Shown here piece after piece: positions 1 to 8,799 of a DNA stretch of 64,000 bases. The notes beneath the pieces were generated by a model. The model worked only from the letters and a program-made list of their open reading frames with translations. It was not told the DNA's origin and did not search any database. Source of the DNA: Lysobacter sp. (lineage in GTDB: Bacteria > Pseudomonadota > Gammaproteobacteria > Xanthomonadales > Xanthomonadaceae); NCBI GenBank assembly GCA_027306995.1, contig DAHUXS010000021.1, positions 62,001-126,000 on the forward strand. The letters are read 5' to 3'. Both the position numbers and the translations under genes were made by a program. Within the stretch, counting starts at the first letter, position 1. Each line of letters begins with the position of its first letter.

Positions 1-389
1 AGTTCCGCCGCTACGTGCTGCTCGCCTTCATGCCGGTGTTCTTCCTGTCCACCGGCCTGCGCACCCAGTGGGATGTCGGCGGCACCGCGGTCTTCGTCGC
101 GGCCGGCGTGCTGCTGGTCGCGTCGATCGGCGGCAAGCTGCTGGGCATCCGCATCGCCGGGAAACTCCTCGGCTGGTCGCGCAATGAAACATCGATCATC
201 GGCTGGCTGCTGCAGACCAAGGCGCTGATCATGATCATTTTCGTCAACGTATTGCTCGACAAGCAGCTGATCACCAACGAGACGTTCACCGCCCTGCTGC
301 TGATGGCGGTTGCCAGCACGATGCTGACCATCCCGATGGTCGCGCCGAAGCTGGCGCGCGATCCGCAACTGTCTTCGAAAGCGGCTTGA
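1..389 (+). CDS. Cation:proton antiporter, C-terminal part (5' end outside window)
   Basis: Inner-membrane monovalent cation/H+ exchanger of the Kef/Nha (CPA2-like) type, judged from the last ~128 residues only. The readable frame enters at base 3 and stops with TGA at 387-389. It holds several hydrophobic segments; FFLSTGLRTQWD resembles the conserved helix of CPA exchangers, followed by GGKLLG and the helix LLQTKALIMIIFVNVLL. No TrkA-N domain follows, so the protein is channel domain only at this end. Ion and direction cannot be judged. It converges on the serine hydrolase gene. Confidence 0.75.
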   Translation, partial: FRRYVLLAFMPVFFLSTGLRTQWDVGGTAVFVAAGVLLVASIGGKLLGIRIAGKLLGWSRNETSIIGWLLQTKALIMIIFVNVLLDKQLITNETFTALLLMAVASTMLTIPMVAPKLARDPQLSSKAA

Positions 390-410
390 TGCCGTGTCGT
401 GGCGATCGGG

Positions 411-1619
411 TCAACGCCCGGTCGCCATCGACTCCTCGATCGCGCTGAAGGCGGAATGCGCGCCGCTGGCAGCGTTCTCGACACCGGTGGCGAAATAGGC
501 AACGCCGGTGCCAGCCTGCGGATCGATCCACACGCCTGAAAGCAGGCCGTAAGCATTGCCGGAATGGCCGACGTGCAGGCGGCCATCGCTGAACAGGTCG
601 TCGCGACAGGATTTGCCGTCGCCGCTTGCGAGTTGTTGGGTGGCGTAGCCATAACTGCAGAAGAAACTGCCGCGCTGCGGTTCGTCCATTTCGCCGATGT
701 CGCCGTCGTGGCCGTCGTAGCGCCAGTGCGAGGACAGCATCGTCTGCAGCGATTTCGCGGTGAGGAACCGGGTCTTGCCGACGCGTCCTTCGTTCAACAG
801 CAACTGCCCGATTTTCGCCAGGTCCATCGCCGAGATGCGCAGGCCGCCCTGTGGCGAGAACAGCGTGCCGTTCTGCCCGGCGACCCACTTCGTGAGATCG
901 CAGCCGCCATCGCGCGCAGGAATGACCGGGCAATCCGGCGCTTTGCCATGGAGGTCGTCCTTCTGCGGTTTGCCCACGGCGTCATATAGCACGACGCCAC
1001 GCGCGATGGTCGCGGCATCGCAGCCCGACCAGTTGAAGCAGGCATGCAGTCCCAGCGGCTGCAGCACCAGGCGTTGCATCAGGCGATCGAAACGTTCGCC
1101 GCTGGCGCGCTCCATCACGCCGGCGACCATCGGGAAGTTGAGGTTGGTGTAGCGGAACCAGGTGCCGGGCGCATGCGCGCTGTCCCATGCCTTGGGATCG
1201 TTGGCGAGCGTGCGGATGTCCTCGCCCAGTGCGACATTCCAGTAGCCGGCATTGTCGGTCAGGCTGGAGGTATGCGACAGCAGCATGCGCAGGGTGATCG
1301 GCGTGTCCGGGAACGCGGGATTGCGCAGTATCCAGCCAAGCCGTTTCGAGACGTCATCGTCGAGATTCAATTTGCCTTGTTCGACCAGGCGCATCACACC
1401 GAGCGTGGTCACCAGCTTCGACACCGATGCGATGCGCGCGGGATCGTCAACGGTGATGCGGCGTTGTACGGCGACGTCGGCATAGCCTTTGGCATCGCGA
1501 ATCAGGATGTGTTGGCGATCGAAGGTGACGCGCACTTGCGCGACGGGTTCGGCGGCGAGCGCGCTCGTGCATGCAGCCGCGGCGAGCAGTGCCGGCAGGA
1601 TCAATCGCGCGTGCTTCAC
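411..1619 (-). CDS. Secreted serine hydrolase of the beta-lactamase (class C / EstB) fold
   Basis: A 402-residue exported protein of the beta-lactamase/transpeptidase-like family, which covers esterases, D-aminopeptidases and PBP-like enzymes; substrate not predictable. Visible motifs are SVSK (SxxK, with the nucleophile Ser), YTNLNF (YxN) and HSGNAYG (HxG near the C-terminus). I start at GTG 1619 because AGGAG precedes it at good spacing and a signal peptide (ILPALLAAAACTSALAAEP) follows at once; an in-frame ATG at 1679 would add 20 residues with no function and run into the upstream gene. Last gene of a four-gene minus-strand group (3536 to 411). Confidence 0.8.
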   Translation of the reverse strand: MKHARLILPALLAAAACTSALAAEPVAQVRVTFDRQHILIRDAKGYADVAVQRRITVDDPARIASVSKLVTTLGVMRLVEQGKLNLDDDVSKRLGWILRNPAFPDTPITLRMLLSHTSSLTDNAGYWNVALGEDIRTLANDPKAWDSAHAPGTWFRYTNLNFPMVAGVMERASGERFDRLMQRLVLQPLGLHACFNWSGCDAATIARGVVLYDAVGKPQKDDLHGKAPDCPVIPARDGGCDLTKWVAGQNGTLFSPQGGLRISAMDLAKIGQLLLNEGRVGKTRFLTAKSLQTMLSSHWRYDGHDGDIGEMDEPQRGSFFCSYGYATQQLASGDGKSCRDDLFSDGRLHVGHSGNAYGLLSGVWIDPQAGTGVAYFATGVENAASGAHSAFSAIEESMATGR

Positions 1620-1638
1620 GGGGCGCTCCTCATCGGGG

Positions 1639-1959
1639 TCATTCCCGATGATAAAGCGCGTCGTGGTAGGCGCGATCAAGTTCCTTCAGCTTGTCCTCGA
1701 ACGCGGTGCGCAGACCGATCGGCAGGCGGTCGATGTCTTCCGCGATGTATTGGCCGCGCAGTCGCTGGTAGGCGGCCTGGACCTCGGCCAGTGGCGCATT
1801 GGATGGCACCTCGAGGATCTCGAACCAGGGGCGCGGTACGGAATTGGCCTGTGGCGGCAACGTTGATGGCGATTCGCGCTTGAGGTTCGGCAACAGCACT
1901 GCGACCAGCCAGTAGCCGAACAGGAAACAGCCGACGACGATGGCGATGAGTTGGATCAT
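1639..1959 (-). CDS. Small single-pass membrane protein with a degenerate J-like domain
   Basis: A 106-residue protein with one N-terminal membrane helix (about residues 3-24) and a cytosolic tail from ~43 that reads like the start and end of a DnaJ J-domain (WFEILEVPSNAPLAEVQAAYQRL, then a second helix ending LDRAYHDALYHRE). The HPD tripeptide that stimulates DnaK is absent, so classic co-chaperone activity is unlikely. Its start overlaps the stop of the upstream membrane protein by four bases (ATGA), implying translational coupling. Function unknown. Confidence 0.65.
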   Translation of the reverse strand: MIQLIAIVVGCFLFGYWLVAVLLPNLKRESPSTLPPQANSVPRPWFEILEVPSNAPLAEVQAAYQRLRGQYIAEDIDRLPIGLRTAFEDKLKELDRAYHDALYHRE

Positions 1960-2672
1960 GCGGGAAGGCTCCGGGCGATGCGTTCGCGACGCGCCTGCAA
2001 ACCGGCTTGCAGTTCGCTGCCGGGATCGGCGAAGGACAGATCGATATCGGTGCGGGCGAGCAATTCGCGGCGCAACGACGCGCGGTCACGCACATTGCAA
2101 TGACGGGTGGCGAATTTCACCGGATCGCTGGCGAACGCATGATGCCGGCACAGGCGACGCAGGTAATTCACCGAGTAGGGAGGGCACAGCAGCGTTTCCG
2201 CGATTAGGCCCAGTGCCGCTTTCGCATCGAGTCCGAGTGCTGCGCGACGACGCCAGGCGAAAACGCCCATGGCCGCGGTGACGAGGTACGAGGCCAGCAA
2301 TTCCGCCAGCAGCAACGTTGGCGAACGATGGGCCAGTACGGTGACGGGAATCGCCACCAGCACGATCGCCCAGGCGAAGACGCAGCCGATGCGGAATGGC
2401 ATCAGCTGCGACAGGAAAGCATCGAGTCGCGCGCTGTCGTCGGCGTCATCGGTCTTTGTCCACGTTGCGCGGAACAGTGCGCGCTGCGGCACCAGCGGAT
2501 TGGGCAGGAAGAGATAACGTCCCGCGAGTTCGACGCCGGCGCTGGCGGAGACGTTCCAGCTCCGCCAGCGTTCGGCGATGGCGACTTCATCGTGGTACAG
2601 CAGCAGCGTGGAATCCTGGAGATAGAACAGCAGGATTCCGGCGACGAGCAGCCATTCGCCCGCGATCCACAT
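1956..2672 (-). CDS. Hypothetical membrane protein
   Basis: A 238-residue protein I do not recognise. It has a hydrophobic N-terminus (about residues 4-25), two further helices in the middle (about 95-135), and a basic, Arg-rich C-terminal half containing CPPYSVNYLRRLCRHH, which may be an unusual Cys/His cluster. Its stop overlaps the start of the J-like protein and it begins six bases after the DUF2167 gene stop, so the three are probably co-transcribed with the serine hydrolase. Possibly part of an envelope-stress module, but that rests on context only. Confidence 0.6.
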   Translation of the reverse strand: MWIAGEWLLVAGILLFYLQDSTLLLYHDEVAIAERWRSWNVSASAGVELAGRYLFLPNPLVPQRALFRATWTKTDDADDSARLDAFLSQLMPFRIGCVFAWAIVLVAIPVTVLAHRSPTLLLAELLASYLVTAAMGVFAWRRRAALGLDAKAALGLIAETLLCPPYSVNYLRRLCRHHAFASDPVKFATRHCNVRDRASLRRELLARTDIDLSFADPGSELQAGLQARRERIARSLPA

Positions 2673-2678
2673 CCGCGA

Positions 2679-3536
2679 TCAGGACTTGTCGCGCGAGAAG
2701 AAACGCTTGATCGCGGCGCCAGCAGCGGCAAACCCGACCAGGAGCAGTTTCCAGAACTTGACCAGCGCGATGCCGATGGTCGCGAAGAGTCCCTTCTTGG
2801 CGGCGATCGCGGCGGCACCGCCGGTCACCAGGGCGGCCAGCCCGATCTCCGCGACGTGGTCGCCGGCCTTAAACTGCGCATAGCGTTCGCCGTCGTTGAA
2901 GTCGTAACCCGGCAACAGGCCTTTGAATTCGTTGATCGATGCGGTCAGCGTTTCTGGATCGGCGAGCACGACCACGTTCATCACCCCGTGGCGGCCGAGC
3001 AGGCGGGTGTTGTAGTTGATCGTCTTGCCCTTGGTCTGTTCGTTCTCGCCGATGATCGCCCACTCAAGCCGGTGGGATTGCGGATCGTATTGCGGCTTGA
3101 AGCTCCAGCCGGTGGCGTGGATCGCGCCCCAGCCGCGCTTGCGACGTTCTTCGTTGCTGGCTTCGGTGCCTTCCTGCACCGACTTCAACAGCGCGTCGGC
3201 ATCGAGTTTCTCGTCGTCCTTCACGTAACCGATGGCATCGAACGAGAGCAGCGCGATCCAGTGCAGATCGTCGGGCGCCAGCGTGTAGAGCTCGCCCTCG
3301 CTGGGCGGGTTGTGCATGATTTCTTCGAGCTTGTGCGAATTGGCGCTGTCGAGGAAGCGATAGCCCTTCGGTACCTGCAGCGTGGCCTGGCCGCCCACCT
3401 TGGCCGTGGTTGGCCCGACTTGCCAGGCGAGCTGATCGACCGGATCGGTCTTGCCTGAAGCCTCATCGGCGAAAACCGGTGCGGCCAGCAATGCCAGTGC
3501 CAATGCAAGCAGCAGGCGCGTGCAACGTTGAATCAT
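2679..3536 (-). CDS. DUF2167 family membrane protein
   Basis: A 285-residue protein with a signal peptide (cleavage near FADEAS), a long periplasmic domain typical of DUF2167 (WQVGPTTAKVGGQATLQVP, GWSFKPQYDPQSHRLEW, NYNTRLLGRHGVMN) and two C-terminal hydrophobic segments ending in a basic KRFFSRDKS tail. The biochemical role of the family is unknown. It heads the four-gene minus-strand group that continues through two membrane proteins to the serine hydrolase. Confidence 0.8.
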   Translation of the reverse strand: MIQRCTRLLLALALALLAAPVFADEASGKTDPVDQLAWQVGPTTAKVGGQATLQVPKGYRFLDSANSHKLEEIMHNPPSEGELYTLAPDDLHWIALLSFDAIGYVKDDEKLDADALLKSVQEGTEASNEERRKRGWGAIHATGWSFKPQYDPQSHRLEWAIIGENEQTKGKTINYNTRLLGRHGVMNVVVLADPETLTASINEFKGLLPGYDFNDGERYAQFKAGDHVAEIGLAALVTGGAAAIAAKKGLFATIGIALVKFWKLLLVGFAAAGAAIKRFFSRDKS

Positions 3537-3563
3537 GTCCCCATCCCCTTGTTGATCGTGTGG

Positions 3564-5237
3564 TTATTTTCGGTCTTTCGCGCTTTTGTCGCGCGCTGCG
3601 CGGAATTCGGAATCCTGCGACCAGTTAGGCCATTCGCGTGAATTCGCCAGCTGCCAGCCCAGTGCGTACGCCACTTGCAGGTCGCGCGCGGCACCGGTCA
3701 CCGGCCATGACGCCTCCCACTGGTCGGCGGGCTGATGATAGCGATCGCGGGTGTATTCCGCACTCAACTTGCGACCCGCGGCGACGCCGCCATCGATCAT
3801 GTCGTCGCCGGCTTCGAACGACACCGCTGGGACGCCACGCTTGGCGAACGAGAAGTGATCGGAACGAAAGAACAGCCCCGCTTCCGGATGCGAGTCCGGG
3901 CTGTAGCTCATGTTCCACTGCTTGGCGGTGGCGATCAGGTCATCGAGGAGGTCGAGCTTGGCGCTGCCGGAGATCGTGAAGTCGCGGGTCGGCCCTTCCA
4001 TGTTCATGCCGTCGATGTTGATCACGCCGACAGTCTTGCCCAGCGGATACACCGGCTTGCTGGCGTAGTACTCGGAACCGAGCAGGCCTTTCTCCTCCGC
4101 AGTGACGAACAGGAAACCGAGCGAGCGCTGCGGTGCCGGTTTCGCCTTGGCGAATGCGCGTGCCAAGGCCAGCACGCCGGCGGTCCCGCTGGCGTTGTCG
4201 ACCGCGCCGTTGTAGATGCGATCGCCCTTGGCATCCGGCGCGCCGACGCCGAGGTGATCCCAGTGCGCGCTGTACATCACCATCTCGTCGGGATGGCTGC
4301 GACCGGGCACCATCGCGACCACGTTGTGCGACGTGATGACCTTCGAATCCACCGCGTACTTCGCCGAGAAACGTTCGCCCTTGAGTTCGACCGGCTTGAA
4401 GTCGCGCGTCTGCGCCTGTTTCTTCAGCGCATCGAAATCGAGGTCGGCGCGCTTGAACAGGTCGACCGCGACATCGCGCTGGATCCAGCCTTCCAGTTGC
4501 GGATGCGTTTCCTTCGGGTGATCGCGCACCACATCGAACATGGTGTTGGTATTGGAATTCTTCACCGTCGCCCAGCCATACGAAGCCGGCGCGGTTTCAT
4601 GCACCACCAGCACGCCGGCCGCGCCCTGGCGCGCGCCTTCCTCGAACTTGTAGGTCCAGCGGCCGTAGTAGGTCATGGCCTTGCCGCCAAAATCGCCGTG
4701 GCCGGTCTCGAAATCGGGATCGTTGACCAGCACCACCAGGACCTTGCCGCGCAGGTCGGCGCCCTTGAAATCGTCCCAGTTGCGCTCGGGGGCCTTGACG
4801 CCGTAACCGACGAAGACCAGCGGCGCATCGTGGATGTCGACGCGCTTCGATCCATCCAGCGCCGATCGGATCGCGATCTGTTCGCCCTGCGCCATCGCGA
4901 TCTGCCTGCCATCGGCATTCACCGACACCTGCGGTGAACCGGTGATTTCGGAACGCAGCAGCGGCACCGCCTGCGTCCAGCCGCGCTTGCCGTCTTTTTG
5001 CATCGTGCCGCCGGGCTTCAATCCACCGGCCTTGAGTTGCGCGATCAGCCAGTCGACGGTCTTGGTTTCGCCGGCAGTCGCCGGGCCGCGCCCTTCGAAT
5101 TCGTCCGAGGCAAGGACGCGAATGTCATTGGAAATCGATTTGGGATCGAAGGTCGGCGTGGCCTTCGGGCCATTGGCTGCGTGCGTGGGTGCAACGATGG
5201 CTGCGCACAGCGCGACTGCAAGGAATGAACGACGCAT
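3564..5237 (-). CDS. Secreted M28-family zinc aminopeptidase with PA domain
   Basis: A 557-residue exported metallopeptidase that releases N-terminal amino acids from peptides. The signal peptide ends near THAAN. A protease-associated (PA) insertion (roughly 140-290) precedes the catalytic core. All metal and catalytic positions are visible: SAHWDHLG (His), NGAVDNASG (bridging Asp), VTAEEKGLLGSE (catalytic Glu), INIDGMN (Asp) and FFRSDHFSF (His). Length fits M28 aminopeptidases with PA domains, which are abundant in Lysobacter-type scavengers. It probably has its own promoter in the gap before 5299. Confidence 0.9.
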   Translation of the reverse strand: MRRSFLAVALCAAIVAPTHAANGPKATPTFDPKSISNDIRVLASDEFEGRGPATAGETKTVDWLIAQLKAGGLKPGGTMQKDGKRGWTQAVPLLRSEITGSPQVSVNADGRQIAMAQGEQIAIRSALDGSKRVDIHDAPLVFVGYGVKAPERNWDDFKGADLRGKVLVVLVNDPDFETGHGDFGGKAMTYYGRWTYKFEEGARQGAAGVLVVHETAPASYGWATVKNSNTNTMFDVVRDHPKETHPQLEGWIQRDVAVDLFKRADLDFDALKKQAQTRDFKPVELKGERFSAKYAVDSKVITSHNVVAMVPGRSHPDEMVMYSAHWDHLGVGAPDAKGDRIYNGAVDNASGTAGVLALARAFAKAKPAPQRSLGFLFVTAEEKGLLGSEYYASKPVYPLGKTVGVINIDGMNMEGPTRDFTISGSAKLDLLDDLIATAKQWNMSYSPDSHPEAGLFFRSDHFSFAKRGVPAVSFEAGDDMIDGGVAAGRKLSAEYTRDRYHQPADQWEASWPVTGAARDLQVAYALGWQLANSREWPNWSQDSEFRAARDKSAKDRK

Positions 5238-5298
5238 CGGACATCACCGGGGGCGGGAAGCATTCGATGTTAGCAATGCCCGCCACCGCGGTGATGTT

Positions 5299-5318
5299 GC
5301 ATCGCGCCAGCGCGATGC
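5299..5318 (-). terminator. Hairpin after the small periplasmic protein gene
   Basis: Perfect 8-base inverted repeat GCATCGCG-CCAG-CGCGATGC, ten bases past the minus-strand stop at 5328. There is no T run on either side, so it may act as an mRNA 3'-end stabiliser or a weak terminator rather than a classic intrinsic terminator. Confidence 0.35.
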
Positions 5319-5327
5319 GCTCTGGTG

Positions 5328-5771
5328 TCAGTGCTTGCCGCCGGCTTCGCTGATGATGAAGCTGCCGAACGCGACGCCGAGCTCGACGCCCTTGCCCTTG
5401 CCGGACAGCGCCAGCGAGATCGGACCCTTGGTCACGACCTGGGCCTTCACAGCGTCGCCGGCCGCGGCGCTTGCTTCGGCCGTGGCATAGCCGCCGATCA
5501 CGTCGCGGATGTTGTGGACGCTGGAGAACTTGCCCTGGCCGTCGCGGATGTTGGATTTGCCGAAAGTCAGGCCGCCGCCCTTGGCTTCGATCTTCACCGG
5601 CAAGGTGCTGCCGTCGCTGCAGCGGACGATGCCGTTGCCTTCGGAATGCTTGTAGAAAGCCGACCAGCCCTTGAGGTTGAAACGCAGGTTGCAGCTGAGC
5701 TCGCCAGCGCTGGCGTTCTGCGCGAACAGCGCGGCCGCGGCGAATGCGGCGATGAAAAGAGTTTTGCGCAT
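5328..5771 (-). CDS. Small periplasmic protein, DUF992-like
   Basis: A 147-residue exported protein. The signal peptide MRKTLFIAAFAAAALFAQNASA is cleaved before GELSC. The mature part is Gly-rich beta-type sequence with two cysteines (ELSCNL and IVRCSDG) that could form a disulfide, and a C-terminal half rich in alternating hydrophobics. It resembles the DUF992 family in pattern, but I am not certain. I chose ATG 5771 because GGAAG lies nine bases upstream; the ATG six bases earlier would sit too close to it. Function unknown. Confidence 0.65.
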   Translation of the reverse strand: MRKTLFIAAFAAAALFAQNASAGELSCNLRFNLKGWSAFYKHSEGNGIVRCSDGSTLPVKIEAKGGGLTFGKSNIRDGQGKFSSVHNIRDVIGGYATAEASAAAGDAVKAQVVTKGPISLALSGKGKGVELGVAFGSFIISEAGGKH

Positions 5772-5871
5772 GGGCATTCTTCCGTGTGGCGCACCCTTGC
5801 GGTGCCCGCACACGTTAGACCATCGCGCCCTTAAGCGGGCGTGAGCGCAATGTCCGCGACGAAGGTGCGGT

Positions 5872-6108
5872 TCAGGTGCGGAAGTAGGGCTCGACCGTGC
5901 CCTTGATCTTCATCGTCATCGGCTGGCCGCGACGATCGAGTGCGCGTCCCATCGCCACGCGGATCCAGCCTTCGCTCACGCAATACTCTTCGACATTGGT
6001 GCGCTCGACGCCGTTGAAACGGATACCGATGCCGCGTTCCAGCAGATCGGGATCGTGGAACTTGCTGCGTGGGTCGTTGCTCAGGCGGTCGGGCGGGGCG
6101 TCGGTCAT
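5872..6108 (-). CDS. DUF3297 family protein
   Basis: A 78-residue cytosolic protein matching DUF3297 almost end to end: PPDRLSNDP, LLERGIGIRFNG, TNVEEYCVSEGW and a terminal KGTVEPYF. The family is small, highly conserved in proteobacteria and uncharacterised. The ATG at 6108 gives the family's normal N-terminus (MTDAPPDRLS); the longer frame upstream has no matching sequence. Divergent from rsmC. Confidence 0.85.
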   Translation of the reverse strand: MTDAPPDRLSNDPRSKFHDPDLLERGIGIRFNGVERTNVEEYCVSEGWIRVAMGRALDRRGQPMTMKIKGTVEPYFRT

Positions 6109-6182
6109 GGCGGTGCGGCGGTGTGGGCAATACGGGTGCAAAAGGATACGCCAGGCCCTGCTGCGGCACACTATGGCGATCC

Positions 6183-7208
6183 ATGAAAGACGATTCCGCC
6201 CTCCAGGCCCTGTGGCTGCCGCTCGACAGTGGCCGCATCGCGCTCCCCGCCGACGCTTCCGGCATGTTCCTCAACGCGCGAGCGCCGTTGCCGTCGCGCT
6301 GGCGTTCGCTGGCGTGCGTGCAACCGTTTCGGCCCGACTTCGATGCGCTGGTGCGTGCGGGCGGCGAGGCTCAAGCGTCCGACGACGACATCGCCGCCGG
6401 ATCGCAGTCGTTGGCGCTGCTGCTGGCGCCGCGGGCGCGTGCCTGGAGTCGGGCGTTGCTGGCGCGTGCCGCGATGTCGTGCGTGGCCGATGGCCAGGTG
6501 GTGGCCTGCGCCGCCAACGACGAAGGCGCGAAATCCATGGAAGCGGATTTCATGCGCCTGTTCGGCAGTGGCACCGTCTTGTCGAAGCACAAATGTCGCG
6601 TGGTCTGGGCATCGCCGCAGACGGTCGACGTCGCATTGATGGAAGAGTGGCTGCGCGCCGCCGAGCCGCGACAACGCGGCGATGGACTGTGGACGCAGGC
6701 CGGGGTGTTTTCCGCCGATGCCATCGACCCCGCCAGCGCATTGCTGATGACGCACCTGCCCGCCGATCTGTCCGGCACTGTCGCCGATTTCGGCGCCGGC
6801 ACCGGCGTGTTGTCGCGGCATGTGGTTCGCCATTGCCAACAAGTGCGCCGGGTCGATCTCTACGAAGCCGATCATCGTGCGCTGCAGCTGGCGCGGCGCA
6901 ATCTCGATGACGGCAATGCCGACATGCGCCTTCATTGGCATGACATCGCGACCGGCGTGCAGGAGCGTTTCGATGCCGTGGTGATGAATCCGCCGTTCCA
7001 TCTCACCGGCAAGCGCGGCATTCCCGAACTCGGCCAGCGTTTCATCGATGTCGCCGCCGATGCCCTGCAAGCGCGCGGGCAGCTGTGGATGGTGGCGAAT
7101 TCGCATCTTCCGTACGAAGAGGTGCTGGCGCGACGTTTTGCGCGCGTCGACGCGGTGGCGAAGCATGCCGGTTTCAAGGTGCTGCATGCGGCGGAGCCAC
7201 GGCGATGA
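6183..7208 (+). CDS. rsmC: 16S rRNA m2G1207 methyltransferase RsmC
   Basis: A 341-residue class I SAM-dependent methyltransferase that methylates guanine N2 at position 1207 of 16S rRNA in the 30S subunit. The N-terminal half is the degenerate, substrate-binding duplicate. The C-terminal catalytic half has the SAM-binding loop [12 protein letters not shown] (about residues 200-211) and the active-site motif NPPFH (about 268-272). Start at ATG 6183 gives the expected family length. Its TGA overlaps the ATG of rsuA (ATGA), coupling two rRNA-modifying enzymes that both act on the small-subunit RNA. Confidence 0.88.
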   Translation: MKDDSALQALWLPLDSGRIALPADASGMFLNARAPLPSRWRSLACVQPFRPDFDALVRAGGEAQASDDDIAAGSQSLALLLAPRARAWSRALLARAAMSCVADGQVVACAANDEGAKSMEADFMRLFGSGTVLSKHKCRVVWASPQTVDVALMEEWLRAAEPRQRGDGLWTQAGVFSADAIDPASALLMTHLPADLSGTVADFGAGTGVLSRHVVRHCQQVRRVDLYEADHRALQLARRNLDDGNADMRLHWHDIATGVQERFDAVVMNPPFHLTGKRGIPELGQRFIDVAADALQARGQLWMVANSHLPYEEVLARRFARVDAVAKHAGFKVLHAAEPRR

Positions 7209-7915
7209 GCAAGGTCAAGCTGTTGCGCTATCTCGCCAATCTCGGTTATGGCAGTCGACGCGACGTGTTGGCGCTGTTTGCGGACGGACGCATCGGCGAT
7301 GCCGCCAGCGAAGCCTTGTATGGCGATGACGTGCGCGCACACGACGACATCCGCATCGATGGCGAGCCGCTCGATCCGGCGCCGGGCCTGTTGCTGATGC
7401 TCAACAAGCCGACAGGCTATACCTGTTCGACCAAGGACCAGGGGCGCCTGATCTACGACCTGCTGCCGCGACGGTTCCGCCAGCGCGATCCGGTGGTGTC
7501 GCCGGTGGGGCGGCTCGATCGCGACACATCGGGTTTGCTGCTGATGACCGACGACGGCACCTTGCTGCACCGGATCATCGCGCCGAAGTCGAAACTGCCG
7601 AAGGTCTATCGCGCACGGTTGGCCAGCGATCTGCGCGGCGATGAAGGCGCCGTGTTCGCCAGCGGCACGTTGATGCTGGAAGGCGAAAAAACGCCACTGC
7701 TGCCGGCGGAGCTTGAAGTGCTGTCCGCGCGCGAGGCGCGACTCACGCTGCACGAAGGCCGCTACCACCAGGTGCGACGGATGTTCGCGGCGGTCGGCAA
7801 TCACGTCGATGCGCTGCATCGTGAGCGCATCGGCGGGCTCGATCTCGGCGACCTGCCCGAAGGTGAGTGGCGTCTGCTCAGCGAGGGTGAGCGCGAGGTG
7901 TTGTTTTCTCGGTAG
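7205..7915 (+). CDS. rsuA: 16S rRNA pseudouridine(516) synthase RsuA
   Basis: A 236-residue enzyme isomerising U516 of 16S rRNA. The N-terminal S4 RNA-binding domain covers about residues 1-60 (LLRYLANLGYGSRRDV). The catalytic domain has GRLDRDTSGLLLMT with the conserved catalytic Asp, and HEGRYHQVRRMFAAVG, characteristic of the RsuA/RluB/E/F branch. It overlaps rsmC by four bases. Assignment to RsuA over RluE or RluF rests on the S4 domain, length and the rsmC neighbour. Confidence 0.85.
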   Translation: MSKVKLLRYLANLGYGSRRDVLALFADGRIGDAASEALYGDDVRAHDDIRIDGEPLDPAPGLLLMLNKPTGYTCSTKDQGRLIYDLLPRRFRQRDPVVSPVGRLDRDTSGLLLMTDDGTLLHRIIAPKSKLPKVYRARLASDLRGDEGAVFASGTLMLEGEKTPLLPAELEVLSAREARLTLHEGRYHQVRRMFAAVGNHVDALHRERIGGLDLGDLPEGEWRLLSEGEREVLFSR

Positions 7916-8244
7916 ACGCGCACGCCGGCATTTTCGCCCGGCTGTGCGCCTGTCACGGTTATCCGCATCGCCGACACGCCGTGAACCCATCCATGGGGGC
8001 TCGACTCGGCATCCATGCCTCGTATGGTCGGTGATACGGACGAACCGCACAGGCGCCGCCGGTGGCGGGTTTTTCGCTTCTCTCTCAAAAAGCAACAACA
8101 CGCGCGCGGCCGCGGGTGTGCCAGTCCGGTGCGCGGGCATTGCGCCGCATGGATGCGGCGCATGAGCCTCCATGGATGGATTCACGGCGTCCCGCGCACC
8201 GGAGCTGGTCACCCGCGAAGCCAGCGCGTGCGATGCTTCTGCTC
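7916..8244. repeat. Gene-free 329-base gap with a nested palindromic repeat
   Basis: No coding signal is seen here. Two 27-base arms, 7976-8002 and 8164-8190, are inverted copies matching at 25 of 27 positions; each contains GTGAAYCCATCCATGG. Around the right arm lies a second perfect 12-base inverted repeat, CCGGTGCGCGGG at 8126-8137 with CCCGCGCACCGG at 8191-8202, enclosing a 9-base hairpin GCGCCGCAT-GG-ATGCGGCGC at 8142-8161. From memory, Xanthomonadaceae carry intergenic families of this kind; whether it is a REP-like or MITE-like unit needs a genome-wide copy count. Confidence 0.75.
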
Positions 8245-8799
8245 TTACTCGCGCAACAACTTCCGATAGCCCTCGACGCCCAGCGCCGTCACCGTCGCGA
8301 TATTGCGTTCGATGATCGCATCGGGGTCCGGATACGCTGACACCGCGCGATCGATGCTGGCCTCGTGCAACAGGTGCAGCACCGGCCACGGCGCGCGATT
8401 GGTGAGGTTGCTGGCGTCGTCGGGATCGGTCCCGGCGAACTGATACTGCGGATGGAAACTCGCCACCTGCAATTCGCCGTCCAGCGCCAGCGTTTCCACC
8501 AGTGCGTCGGCGTGTTCGAGGAAGTCGTTGTAATCGAGGAAATCCGCGAGCACCTGCGGATGCACCAGCAGCGTGGTGTCGATCGCCTCCGCCGGCGTGT
8601 CGCGCAACAGCAGCAACTCCTCGCCGAGCTGTTCCAGCAAGGCCGATTCGGTGCTGGCGTCGCTGACCACGATCCGCACCTGCTCCTTCACGTAGACCGC
8701 CTTGGCGAACGGGCACAGGTTCAGCCCGATCACCGCCTTTTCGATCCAGCCACGGATGTCGGCTTCGACAGCAGCGGTATCGATGTCTTCCACGGTCAT
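8245..8799 (-). CDS. DUF1415 family protein
   Basis: A 184-residue cytosolic protein of DUF1415, recognised by WIEKAVIGLNLCPFAKAV near the N-terminus (one conserved Cys) and TTLLVHPQVLADFLDYNDFL in the centre, plus FHPQYQFAGT. No activity is established for the family. Its ATG overlaps the stop of yajQ by one base, so the two are translated from one message with yajQ first. Confidence 0.85.
   Translation of the reverse strand: MTVEDIDTAAVEADIRGWIEKAVIGLNLCPFAKAVYVKEQVRIVVSDASTESALLEQLGEELLLLRDTPAEAIDTTLLVHPQVLADFLDYNDFLEHADALVETLALDGELQVASFHPQYQFAGTDPDDASNLTNRAPWPVLHLLHEASIDRAVSAYPDPDAIIERNIATVTALGVEGYRKLLRE

Noticed and set aside
7916-8244. CRISPR array or insertion sequence in the gene-free gap
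   Set aside because: Repeats are inverted rather than regularly spaced direct copies, and no transposase or cas gene is near.
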